Shown here: positions 7,124 through 12,691 of the stretch, one piece after another
Numbering within the stretch: the first letter of the stretch is position 1
How the letters are laid out: each line of letters begins with the position of its first letter
Origin: Bacteroidales bacterium
GTDB lineage: Bacteria; Bacteroidota; Bacteroidia; Bacteroidales; P3
Assembly (NCBI GenBank): GCA_016281475.1
Contig: JAEEIS010000163.1
Span: forward strand, 1-14,286
Length of the DNA: 14,286 nucleotides
Direction: 5' to 3'
Notes under the pieces: model-generated
The model's database searches: none
What the model was told of the DNA's origin: nothing
The model's input: only the letters and a program-made list of their open reading frames with translations
Made by a program: the position numbers and the translations under genes

Positions 7124-7146
7124 AACAGATTTCATTTTAGTGATAA

Positions 7147-7174
7147 AAGGGGAGAGTCTGCACCCTCCCCCCTT
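7147..7174 (-). terminator. Hairpin between winged-helix gene and rubredoxin remnant
   Basis: On the minus strand a G-rich arm (AAGGGGGGAGGG) is followed after about 8 nt by CTCCCCTT and then TTTATC. The stem is imperfect in register, with 6-8 pairs. It could attenuate transcription after the ferritin and winged-helix genes. It is weak evidence by itself. Confidence 0.4.
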
Positions 7175-7230
7175 GAAGAAAAAATTCATCTGCCTCAAAC
7201 AAAGAGATGCTTCATTCGAAGTCAGATTTC

Positions 7231-7404
7231 TCAATTAGCCGGTTCCCATTTGCAGCGGACGGGCGATACAATCGCGCCCTCCTTCTTCAGTTCGGCAAAG
7301 GCCTTATCGACCTCTTTGCGGTCTATGCCTGTAATCTCGGCAATCTTCCCCGCGTTGACGGGTGCGCCAAACTCGCGCATGGCTTGTAATACCTTATCTT
7401 TCAT
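7231..7404 (-). CDS. Small winged-helix DNA-binding protein (57 aa)
   Basis: A 57-codon gene from ATG 7404 to TGA 7231. The protein begins MKDKVLQAMREFGAPVNAGK, continues IAEITGIDRKEVDKAFAELK and ends KEGAIVSPVRCKWEPAN. This is a complete minimal winged helix: helix 1 (about 1-11), a helix-turn-helix (AGKIAEITGIDRKEVDKAFAELKKEG, about 18-43), and a short beta wing ending in RCKWEPA. It starts 3 nt after the ferritin-like gene's stop, so it is translationally coupled. Similar one-domain winged-helix proteins occur beside rubredoxin or flavodoxin genes in anaerobes, as I recall. Its only cysteine, in VRCKW, is kept in the degraded second copy at 4372-4428, so it may matter (redox or metal sensing is conjecture). 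No other domain is present; dimerisation is likely. Confidence 0.8.
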   Translation of the reverse strand: MKDKVLQAMREFGAPVNAGKIAEITGIDRKEVDKAFAELKKEGAIVSPVRCKWEPAN

Positions 7405-7407
7405 GGC

Positions 7408-7869
7408 TTACATCATTGCGGTGAGGAAATTCTCGTAACCGAGTTTCTCGATGTAGTTGAGGTACTGAGCCTCCCAAGCCATGTGGTCCTTCTCGCCGTC
7501 AATCCATTTCTGGATTAGTTTCTGGGTGGGATAGTCGTCGGCGAAAGCAGCGGCCATCTCGCTCATCATCTTCACGGCATTGGGCTCGTAGTCCGACTCA
7601 ATCTGCTGTTTCGGGTCGTCGTAGAAAGGAAACTCCATGGTCTTCATCATCTCCTGCAACTCAGCGGGCTTGTAACCAAGCTCCACCAGGCGGTTCAGAA
7701 CCTCTTCGGCCTCCTCCCACTCCTCTTCGGCCTCTTCCTTCCATTTGTCGGCCAGTTTGTTCCAGCCTTGCAGGCGGTCGTAGGCCGAGAAAGCGAAATG
7801 CTGTTTGCTGTTACCGAACCATGCAGCACCGAACATGGCGAAATTCTTTAAAGCTTCTTCTTTAGTCAT
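7408..7869 (-). CDS. Ferritin-like (bacterioferritin/Dps-type fold) protein
   Basis: 153 residues from ATG 7869. An upstream in-frame extension to 7992 would run through the promoter and is rejected. The sequence is almost wholly helical. Helix 1-2 contain AYDRLQGWNKLADKWKEEAEEEWEEAEEVLNRLVELGYKP-like blocks (no more than short pieces quoted: AEEEWEEAEE, LVELGYKP), and helix 4 contains LIQKWIDGEKDHMAWEAQYL. The E..EE..A pair and E..H pair are in the right places for a diiron/ferroxidase site, and the end LNYIEKLGYENFL is like bacterioferritins. Ferritin-like proteins store iron or consume peroxide in the cytoplasm. It is the first gene of the minus-strand redox cluster, has its own promoter (7924-7931) and an upstream repeat that may be a regulator site. 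Other ferritin-like subfamilies are possible. Confidence 0.72.
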   Translation of the reverse strand: MTKEEALKNFAMFGAAWFGNSKQHFAFSAYDRLQGWNKLADKWKEEAEEEWEEAEEVLNRLVELGYKPAELQEMMKTMEFPFYDDPKQQIESDYEPNAVKMMSEMAAAFADDYPTQKLIQKWIDGEKDHMAWEAQYLNYIEKLGYENFLTAMM

Positions 7870-7923
7870 AATGATATGATTATTAAGTTGATTCAAAATG
7901 ATATTAATTTCAATTTCAAATTG

Positions 7924-7931
7924 CAAAGATA
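7924..7931 (-). promoter_or_regulatory. -7 box of the ferritin-cluster promoter
   Basis: On the minus strand TATCTTTG, an exact match to the Bacteroidota TAnnTTTG box, lies 55 nt before the ferritin-like ATG. Its surroundings, CGTATCTTTGCA, are identical over 12 nt to the promoter of the AraC gene at 12664. No good -33 TTTG is seen, which suits an activator-dependent promoter. Confidence 0.7.
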
Positions 7932-7961
7932 CGCCTAAATTCCCAATAAACAGACAACCCA

Positions 7962-7989
7962 ACTGAAACGAAAACTGACCCAAACGAAA
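7962..7989. promoter_or_regulatory. Tandem ACTGA...AACGAAA boxes upstream of the redox cluster
   Basis: ACTGAAACGAAA (7962-7973) is followed without gap by ACTGACCCAAACGAAA (7974-7989). The first is the second minus the four bases CCCA. The full 16-mer recurs exactly at 12630-12645, in front of the AraC gene. Relative to the ferritin promoter the pair sits roughly 30-65 nt upstream of the -7 box, where activator sites usually lie. It is a candidate binding site; the protein is not known. Confidence 0.55.
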
Positions 7990-8097
7990 CAAGTCTAATA
8001 ATTAAGGCAGGTACAGAAAACAATAACTCATTTCTTGTGTAATCTCGTTTAAATGTTGTAAATCTTTCATTGTTGTTATGTGTTTGTTAATTATTTC

Positions 8098-8541
8098 TTA
8101 TCTGCTCAAATATGCAAGTACGCTCCCCCAGTCGGGGAACTCTTCGGAACCGAAACGAATCCACTCACCACAAAAACTGTCCGTACCATTCTTAGCACGG
8201 TCGTCAATAAGATAGTCACCTCGGCAGAGATTTTTGTGGTGCAAGATTATAAGTCGCTTGTGGAACACATCATCCAAATGGTGTGTTACCCATTGCAGTT
8301 TGTCACTCCAAGCCGACGGATTGCACCATGGAGCTGTGGAAAGGATATAGCAGTCATATTCTTTGGCCAGCCGATGTACCGCGTCGATAGCTCCTTGCAT
8401 AGGATCCATTAACCCGAAGAGTCCTGGAATATCGTCCAAATGGCCTTCGTAGGCTTGCTTTGTCGCCTCATCCACCTTGTCGAGTCCCGACTGGAAGTCG
8501 ACAAGCACATTGTCCATATCAATATAAAGTATCTTTTTCAT
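8098..8541 (-). CDS. 5'(3')-deoxyribonucleotidase (NT5C type, HAD superfamily)
   Basis: 147 residues. HAD motif I is YIDMDNVLVDF with nucleophile D8 and acid D10. Motif II is the Thr/Ser in ILSTAPW, motif III the Lys of HKRLIILHHKNL, and motif IV is YLIDDRAKNG with the two metal-binding Asp. The CNPSAWSDKLQWV segment after motif II is typical of the NT5C family. These enzymes remove the phosphate from deoxynucleoside monophosphates, so they can trim dNTP pools; in this setting it is a housekeeping or salvage enzyme. The gene starts 41 nt after the LRR gene's stop and may be the last gene of the nuclease-LRR operon. The 105 nt after its stop hold no gene. The assignment is solid; the exact nucleotide preference is not known. 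Confidence 0.88.
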   Translation of the reverse strand: MKKILYIDMDNVLVDFQSGLDKVDEATKQAYEGHLDDIPGLFGLMDPMQGAIDAVHRLAKEYDCYILSTAPWCNPSAWSDKLQWVTHHLDDVFHKRLIILHHKNLCRGDYLIDDRAKNGTDSFCGEWIRFGSEEFPDWGSVLAYLSR

Positions 8542-8582
8542 TCTTTGCTAAAAGGGTGGTAATCAGATAAAACTATGAAGAT

Positions 8583-9185
8583 TTAGTATTTAATGGCTTT
8601 TATTTGATACTCTTTTTCACCATCAAACATATCTATATGGTCGATGGCAGTGGGGCCAACGACTTCATTAAGATTGACGCAGTAGTGGAACGCGTCTGAC
8701 GCTACTCTGGTAACAGTGGTGGGCAGCACAATGCGATGCAGGTTGCGGCAGTCGTAAAAGCAGGCAGTGGGAATCTCGGTGATGCTGTCGGGCAGCGTCA
8801 CTTCGCTCACGGCGCTGTCGTAGAAGAGTGCTTCGGGCAGTGAGTTGAGATTACGCGGCAACACAACTTTCTGCAATGCGAATGTACCCTCGAACACAGC
8901 TTTACCAATATGCGTAATGCTGTCGGGAAGGGTTATTTCTTCGAGCTTCTCGCACAGACCGAAAGCTTCATCTTCGATGCTGCGCAGGTAGGGCGGCAAC
9001 TGAACGCGGCGCAGATTGGTGCACTCATAGAATGCTTTCTTGGCGATGACGGAGACGCGGTAACCTTGCACATGCGGCGGGATGACGAGACGTGTCACAT
9101 CGCTCGTGCGGGGATAGAGGTGCAGGACTTTTACTTCATTGTCGTTGATTACGCTGAACGCGAGATTGTCTTGATGTATTACCAT
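8583..9185 (-). CDS. BspA-type leucine-rich repeat protein (LRR_5), cytoplasmic
   Basis: 200 residues made of about six repeats of 22-23 residues with the BspA/TpLRR pattern L..V.LP..L..I...AF..C..L, for example LRRVQLPPYLRSIEDEAFGL, LEEITLPDSITHIGKAVFEG and SEVTLPDSITEIPTACFYD. BspA-like proteins are usually surface adhesins, but this one has neither a signal peptide nor a sorting domain; it starts MVIHQDNLAFSVIND, so a cytoplasmic location is predicted. The first 40 residues are a non-repeat cap. Its ATG (9183-9185) is inside the left arm of a very long inverted repeat (9183-9254), which should fold in the mRNA and hide the start. It follows the PD-(D/E)XK gene and may be co-transcribed with it if the hairpin does not terminate. 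Function unknown. Confidence 0.82.
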   Translation of the reverse strand: MVIHQDNLAFSVINDNEVKVLHLYPRTSDVTRLVIPPHVQGYRVSVIAKKAFYECTNLRRVQLPPYLRSIEDEAFGLCEKLEEITLPDSITHIGKAVFEGTFALQKVVLPRNLNSLPEALFYDSAVSEVTLPDSITEIPTACFYDCRNLHRIVLPTTVTRVASDAFHYCVNLNEVVGPTAIDHIDMFDGEKEYQIKAIKY

Positions 9186-9254
9186 ATCTTTAACATTTAA
9201 TTTGTCAACAATGCAAATATCTGCATTATTTTCAAATTAAATGTTAAAGATATG
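9183..9254. repeat. Perfect 22-bp inverted repeat with nested inverted repeat
   Basis: The left arm (9183-9204, beginning CATATCTTTAACATTTAA) and right arm (9233-9254, ending TTAAATGTTAAAGATATG) are perfect reverse complements over 22 bp. The 28-nt loop contains a further 6-bp inverted repeat (AATGCA 9210-9215 with TGCATT 9222-9227). The left arm includes the start codon of the LRR gene; the right arm ends 9 nt before the stop of the PD-(D/E)XK gene. Possible roles are a terminator for the upstream operon, translation control of the LRR gene, or the footprint of a palindromic element. The AT-rich arms are unlike a standard G/C-stem terminator. Confidence 0.85.
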
Positions 9255-9262
9255 TTAAATTC

Positions 9263-10351
9263 TCAAGAAAACACAATATAATCTCCATCCCTTTTATTTT
9301 CGTCGAAATAATCACGCAAAGGTCTTTTGGTTTCAACAAAAGTGTTATTTTTTTTGTAGATCACAGGATGAGGCAACGTAATGCTTTTTTCTTCATCAAG
9401 GAAAAATACCCATTTGGGACGTTCGTCTTTATTTTCCGTGTCATAGCTGACAACTTCCTTGTATTTCTCAATCTTTTCAACAAGATTAAGGTCAAGACTC
9501 TCTTTAGCGATAGCATAGTCAGGACCTGCAATAGGGATGGAAATTAGTTCTGCTACCTTGTACAATTTTCTGACCAACCCCTTTTCTCCTCGGAAAGCAA
9601 TAAAGAGAGGCTTATGTTCCCCTCTGCTCTTGTATGGCGCATCTTCCGATGGACATTCGTATATGCCGGCTTTTTCAACACCATCTATGGATCCGCCTGC
9701 GGGAATTGACAAGACTTCAATGTCGTAGTATTTCATAAGACCTTTTATTTTTAAAATATAGTTAAGAAAATCTTTTTCCAATGAAACCACGTTGTCTCTG
9801 TTTTTGCGTACAACGTTGTCAAAAATGTCAATAATATCACTCCATTGCAATGCAATTGTTTCATAAATGTCATCTTTATGGTTGCCTATTCCATACATTT
9901 TGCTGTTTGTCAATGAAACAATTGTGCATTTGTCAAAATTCATTTTTCTTGCATATCCCATAGCCTGATTGATGGCATAGTCTGCTTTCGTTTTCGCATT
10001 CAAACTCTTCGCCTCAATAATGACGATTTCATTATGTTCAGGAAATCGGATTACGATATCCGCCCTTTCATTAGTATTCCTATCGTTCCCCAGCAGAAAT
10101 TCACAATCAACAATACAGTTACAAGCCATCAGATTCTTTGCCCGCTTGGCGCCAATAATTTTCTCTAGTAGAAAATACCTTACATGGCTGGAATGTGCTA
10201 AGACATACCCAAGAGACTTGGTTTGGTCTGGTTCTTTCTTGCCAATTAGGTCAAACAAACTACTGCTATACATGTCTTCCGATGGTGAAGATGGGTCATT
10301 TTTATAGCATCTATATAGAGCCTGTTTTTGAGTGGAAATTTTTTCTTGCAT
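9263..10351 (-). CDS. PD-(D/E)XK nuclease-fold protein
   Basis: 362 residues. Residues 90-120 give the nuclease core: NERADIVIRF, then IVIIEAKS, giving D98 ... E113-A-K115, preceded by E95 and a helical N-terminal region. The following helix NQAMGYARKM fits the Q..Y element after the core. This is the restriction-endonuclease-like fold, which can cut DNA or be inactive. The remaining 200 residues look like an extra domain with no motif I recognise; they end in a basic/acidic tail. It starts 9 nt after the DUF2779 gene's stop, so the two form one operon: two predicted nucleases in succession. It is more AT-rich than the DUF2779 gene, a sign of separate origin. I would not claim a specific substrate; defence or repair is inference. 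Confidence 0.7.
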   Translation of the reverse strand: MQEKISTQKQALYRCYKNDPSSPSEDMYSSSLFDLIGKKEPDQTKSLGYVLAHSSHVRYFLLEKIIGAKRAKNLMACNCIVDCEFLLGNDRNTNERADIVIRFPEHNEIVIIEAKSLNAKTKADYAINQAMGYARKMNFDKCTIVSLTNSKMYGIGNHKDDIYETIALQWSDIIDIFDNVVRKNRDNVVSLEKDFLNYILKIKGLMKYYDIEVLSIPAGGSIDGVEKAGIYECPSEDAPYKSRGEHKPLFIAFRGEKGLVRKLYKVAELISIPIAGPDYAIAKESLDLNLVEKIEKYKEVVSYDTENKDERPKWVFFLDEEKSITLPHPVIYKKNNTFVETKRPLRDYFDENKRDGDYIVFS

Positions 10352-10360
10352 ATTGATAGC

Positions 10361-11878
10361 TTATTTGATGGTTTCTTTCAATTTCTCCCACACCTTTACC
10401 ATCGCCCAGGTGTCGAGTTCGCAGTAGCGGAGCAATGACTCGCAGGCAGCAGCGGCTTCGGCGGGAGGCATGTCTTTGATGCGGGGGAAGATATCCATTG
10501 CTTCACCGCCGTCGTGGACGCTGCCAGTGAGGTTATGATAATCCAGCTCTGGGTCGTTGGGGAAGAGCGACGGCAGAACACGTTTGATGCTGAACGAGCC
10601 GTTCATCTCTGGCAGATAGAGCATCTTCTGACGGAATGGGTCAATAAGGTCGACGATATGGTTGGCAATATCACGAAGATGGTCGGCCAAGTCGGGGTAG
10701 GCATCGGCCAGCTCGTTCAGGCGTCCGCACTCGAAGCCCTTATTGTAGGCCGTGGTGCATACTCCTTTCGGAATATCCTTGCATATCTGCTCTGCCAGTG
10801 CCCGACGCGGGTCGGTGCCCGACTCGCCAAGGAACTCCTTGTGCTTAATTTCTCCCCCTTCATGTTCTATATAATGCAGCGAATACTGGAATGTTATCTG
10901 CTGGTAGGGCCTTGTCCCGGGGAACTGCGGTACGACATCTTGGTAGGTCTCAAAGTCGAGGAAGTAGAGTGGGTAACTCAGCTGTGCGAGGTACTGACGT
11001 ATGGCATCGGCATCCACAAACGATGTCCCATTAAGAAAACTCTCCACCTGCAGCTGCTGCATCTCCGTCAGCGACACGTCACGCAGGCTTTCAAAATCAA
11101 CCTTACCCTCGCGGTACAAGGCACATTTCTTGTCGAAGTTCATGCGGTAGAGGTCAAAAACATTCGGCTGCGGTACTTCTCCGAGGCAGTACTTGAAGAA
11201 TGCGCAGGAATAAGGCTTGTTGCAGTGTACATCGATGTCGGCATCGGGCATGTCCAAACCTTGCAGTATGCGCTTCGCCACAGAGATGTTGTACGGAATT
11301 TTCAAGTACTCGTTCTTCATCAGTTCTGCAACGTCCTTGATATGAAACAGGCCGTTCAAGTCAAGTTCTTCACCCCGCACATAGTTGCTGTCGAGACGCA
11401 CAAGGTAGGTGCCAGAAACCTTTATGCAGCATTGCTCCAATACATAACGCTGGTAGGCTATATCCTGAAGATAGACCCTCAGATGCTCCTCAGTGTCGTC
11501 CTTATCGCTCTTGTAGGTACTGCTCTTCACCTCATAGATGGCCCAGCCATCTTCTTCGCGCCGCAGCAGGTCGACAGCACAATAGCAACCGTCGAGAGAG
11601 AAAGCAGCCTCAGCAATGCATTCTGCTCCGTCAGCGATGCATTGATGCGTCTTCTCAATCATGGCAGCCAAATCAAGACGGTCGCCATCACGCGTTGTGA
11701 CATCAACAGTATTTGGGAATAATCGTTTGGCCAGTTCACCCACCTCTGTGCCTTTCTCAAAACGAGCCTCAGCCGAATCGTCAATCTCGGCCAATTCTGG
11801 TTTATAGACACTGAGCCACATGTTGCGCGGACATTGGCAAAATGCTGTGTATCGTGATTTCGACAAATTCTTTTTCAT
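10361..11878 (-). CDS. DUF2779 protein: Cas4-like FeS nuclease plus DEDD exonuclease
   Basis: 505 residues with two catalytic halves. N-terminal Cas4/RecB-like domain: C14/C16 at the start (FCQCPRNMW), D103 in AVDLL, E116-V-K118 in YEVKSS, QDIAY (Q138...Y142), then C219, C225 and C231. Together with an N-terminal Cys these can hold a 4Fe-4S cluster. C-terminal DnaQ-like domain (about 300-500): D308-F-E310 (FLDFETY), AYNKGFECGRL with E383, and Y485-x3-D489 (YCELD), the DEDDy pattern. It thus combines an endonuclease-like and a 3'-5' exonuclease-like site in one protein. Such proteins are widespread but their role is unproven; they are not part of a CRISPR array here. The promoter is the TAACTTTG box 26 nt upstream. 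No missing catalytic residue is seen, so it is likely active. Confidence 0.85.
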   Translation of the reverse strand: MKKNLSKSRYTAFCQCPRNMWLSVYKPELAEIDDSAEARFEKGTEVGELAKRLFPNTVDVTTRDGDRLDLAAMIEKTHQCIADGAECIAEAAFSLDGCYCAVDLLRREEDGWAIYEVKSSTYKSDKDDTEEHLRVYLQDIAYQRYVLEQCCIKVSGTYLVRLDSNYVRGEELDLNGLFHIKDVAELMKNEYLKIPYNISVAKRILQGLDMPDADIDVHCNKPYSCAFFKYCLGEVPQPNVFDLYRMNFDKKCALYREGKVDFESLRDVSLTEMQQLQVESFLNGTSFVDADAIRQYLAQLSYPLYFLDFETYQDVVPQFPGTRPYQQITFQYSLHYIEHEGGEIKHKEFLGESGTDPRRALAEQICKDIPKGVCTTAYNKGFECGRLNELADAYPDLADHLRDIANHIVDLIDPFRQKMLYLPEMNGSFSIKRVLPSLFPNDPELDYHNLTGSVHDGGEAMDIFPRIKDMPPAEAAAACESLLRYCELDTWAMVKVWEKLKETIK

Positions 11879-11904
11879 TGTCGTTTAGATTATATTTCGG
11901 ATTG

Positions 11905-11912
11905 CAAAGTTA
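11905..11912 (-). promoter_or_regulatory. -7 box for the DUF2779 operon
   Basis: TAACTTTG on the minus strand (TAnnTTTG consensus), 26 nt before the DUF2779 ATG, in the 136-nt divergent intergenic region shared with the esterase gene. No exact -33 TTTG at the usual spacing. Confidence 0.6.
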
Positions 11913-11987
11913 CGAAGAAAAGTTCAAATGCTATGAGCTAATTATGACTATTGACATTTATTTAACAATTAAATCAAAAAATATCAT

Positions 11988-11995
11988 TATATTTG
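11988..11995 (+). promoter_or_regulatory. -7 box for the YqiA-like esterase gene
   Basis: TATATTTG on the plus strand followed by CATCG, 19 nt before ATG 12015. It matches the Bacteroidota TAnnTTTG box and is divergent from the DUF2779 promoter. The DNA around it is very AT-rich. Confidence 0.65.
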
Positions 11996-12014
11996 CATCG
12001 ATAAACAAAACAAG

Positions 12015-12566
12015 ATGAATATACTCTATATATACGGCTATAACGGAAGTTCAGAATCTACTACAGCAAAGTTGTTGAAAGAAGTCTTTCAAGAGCATTC
12101 TGTTCATTGTATAGACTATCCGCAAAACAACATTGAAAATGCTTTAGCTATATTGCAAGATTATATATACGATAATAATGTAAATGTAGTTATTGCAAGC
12201 TCTTACGGTGCATTTATTTCTCTTTTCTTGAGAAATGTTGTAAAGGTATTAATAAATCCTTGTATGAATCCATCCGTTGAACTTCCTAAAATCGGAGCAG
12301 CCGATGAATTTGTTAAAGATGCAGCAAAGTATGAAAGCAAGCTTAATCAAATAAATTTTGACGATACACTTGTAACGCTCGGACTTTTTTCAGACCACGA
12401 CGAACTATTTGGAGAAAAATATAAAGAAGGTTTTAAATACTACGGTGATGTGATTTCTGTTAATAAATGCGGCCACCGCGCAAACAGAGAAATGCTTGAA
12501 TATGAACTCAAGCCAATCTTTGAACCTTGGGTAAAATCTGCTGTAAATAAATGGAGGAATAACTAA
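12015..12566 (+). CDS. YqiA/UPF0227-type alpha/beta-hydrolase (esterase)
   Basis: 183 residues, the typical size of YqiA-like single-domain hydrolases. It begins MNILYIYGYNGSSES, where the YGYNGS turn forms the oxyanion loop. The nucleophile elbow is IASSYGA with S63 (Ala/Ser for the first Gly of GxSxG). VLINPCMNPS is the family's conserved VxNP block. The acid is D127 or D129 in LFSDHDELFG, and the general base is H154 in NKCGHRAN. Such enzymes hydrolyse short esters; the natural substrate is unknown. The gene is far more AT-rich than its neighbours, with AT-ending codons throughout, which suggests recent acquisition. It is transcribed alone, with its own promoter, divergent from the nuclease operon and upstream of the AraC gene by 125 nt. 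Confidence 0.8.
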   Translation: MNILYIYGYNGSSESTTAKLLKEVFQEHSVHCIDYPQNNIENALAILQDYIYDNNVNVVIASSYGAFISLFLRNVVKVLINPCMNPSVELPKIGAADEFVKDAAKYESKLNQINFDDTLVTLGLFSDHDELFGEKYKEGFKYYGDVISVNKCGHRANREMLEYELKPIFEPWVKSAVNKWRNN

Positions 12567-12571
12567 TATTC

Positions 12572-12586
12572 ACGAAAGTTTTTCGT
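12572..12586 (+). terminator. Small hairpin after the esterase gene
   Basis: ACGAAA-GTT-TTTCGT, a 6-bp stem with a 3-nt loop, 6 nt after the stop codon. There is no T-run after it, so its terminator strength is doubtful. Confidence 0.35.
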
Positions 12587-12590
12587 CCAC

Positions 12591-12632
12591 AGTATTTGGC
12601 TATAACGAAGGTATAGTACTATAGGAAATACT
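12591..12632. repeat. Nested palindromes upstream of the AraC gene
   Basis: AGTATTT (12591-12597) and AAATACT (12626-12632) are inverted repeats around a centre that holds the perfect 12-bp palindrome TATAGTACTATA (12612-12623). The right arm overlaps the ACTGACCC box. It may be an operator or an RNA stem; it is AT-rich and could be partly chance. Confidence 0.5.
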
Positions 12633-12645
12633 GACCCAAACGAAA
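12630..12645 (+). promoter_or_regulatory. ACTGACCCAAACGAAA box over the AraC-gene -33 region
   Basis: An exact 16-bp copy of the box at 7974-7989. It ends 18 nt before the -7 box at 12664, so it occupies the place where the -33 element would be. Binding here would block or recruit polymerase, which fits autoregulation. Confidence 0.55.
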
Positions 12646-12663
12646 TAGTTTCAAAAATAATCG

Positions 12664-12671
12664 TATCTTTG
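12664..12671 (+). promoter_or_regulatory. -7 box of the AraC-family gene
   Basis: TATCTTTG followed by CA, 20 nt before ATG 12692; identical with the ferritin-cluster -7 box including flanks (CGTATCTTTGCA). Confidence 0.7.
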
Positions 12672-12691
12672 CAGTTTAAAACAGACGAAGA

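Noticed and set aside
6938..7234. 98-codon minus-strand frame across the rubredoxin locus
   Set aside because: It reads the rubredoxin DNA out of frame after the frameshift; the product has no domain and overlaps the next gene's start.
8583..9185. LRR protein as a surface adhesin like BspA
   Set aside because: No signal peptide, lipobox or sorting domain is visible.
10514..11722. 402-codon open frame on the plus strand opposite the DUF2779 gene
   Set aside because: Long only because of the codon composition of the opposite strand; the minus-strand product has two catalytic domains with all key residues.
10361..11878. DUF2779 gene as Cas4 of a CRISPR system
   Set aside because: No CRISPR array, cas1 or cas2 anywhere in the window, and the C-terminal DEDD domain is not part of normal Cas4.
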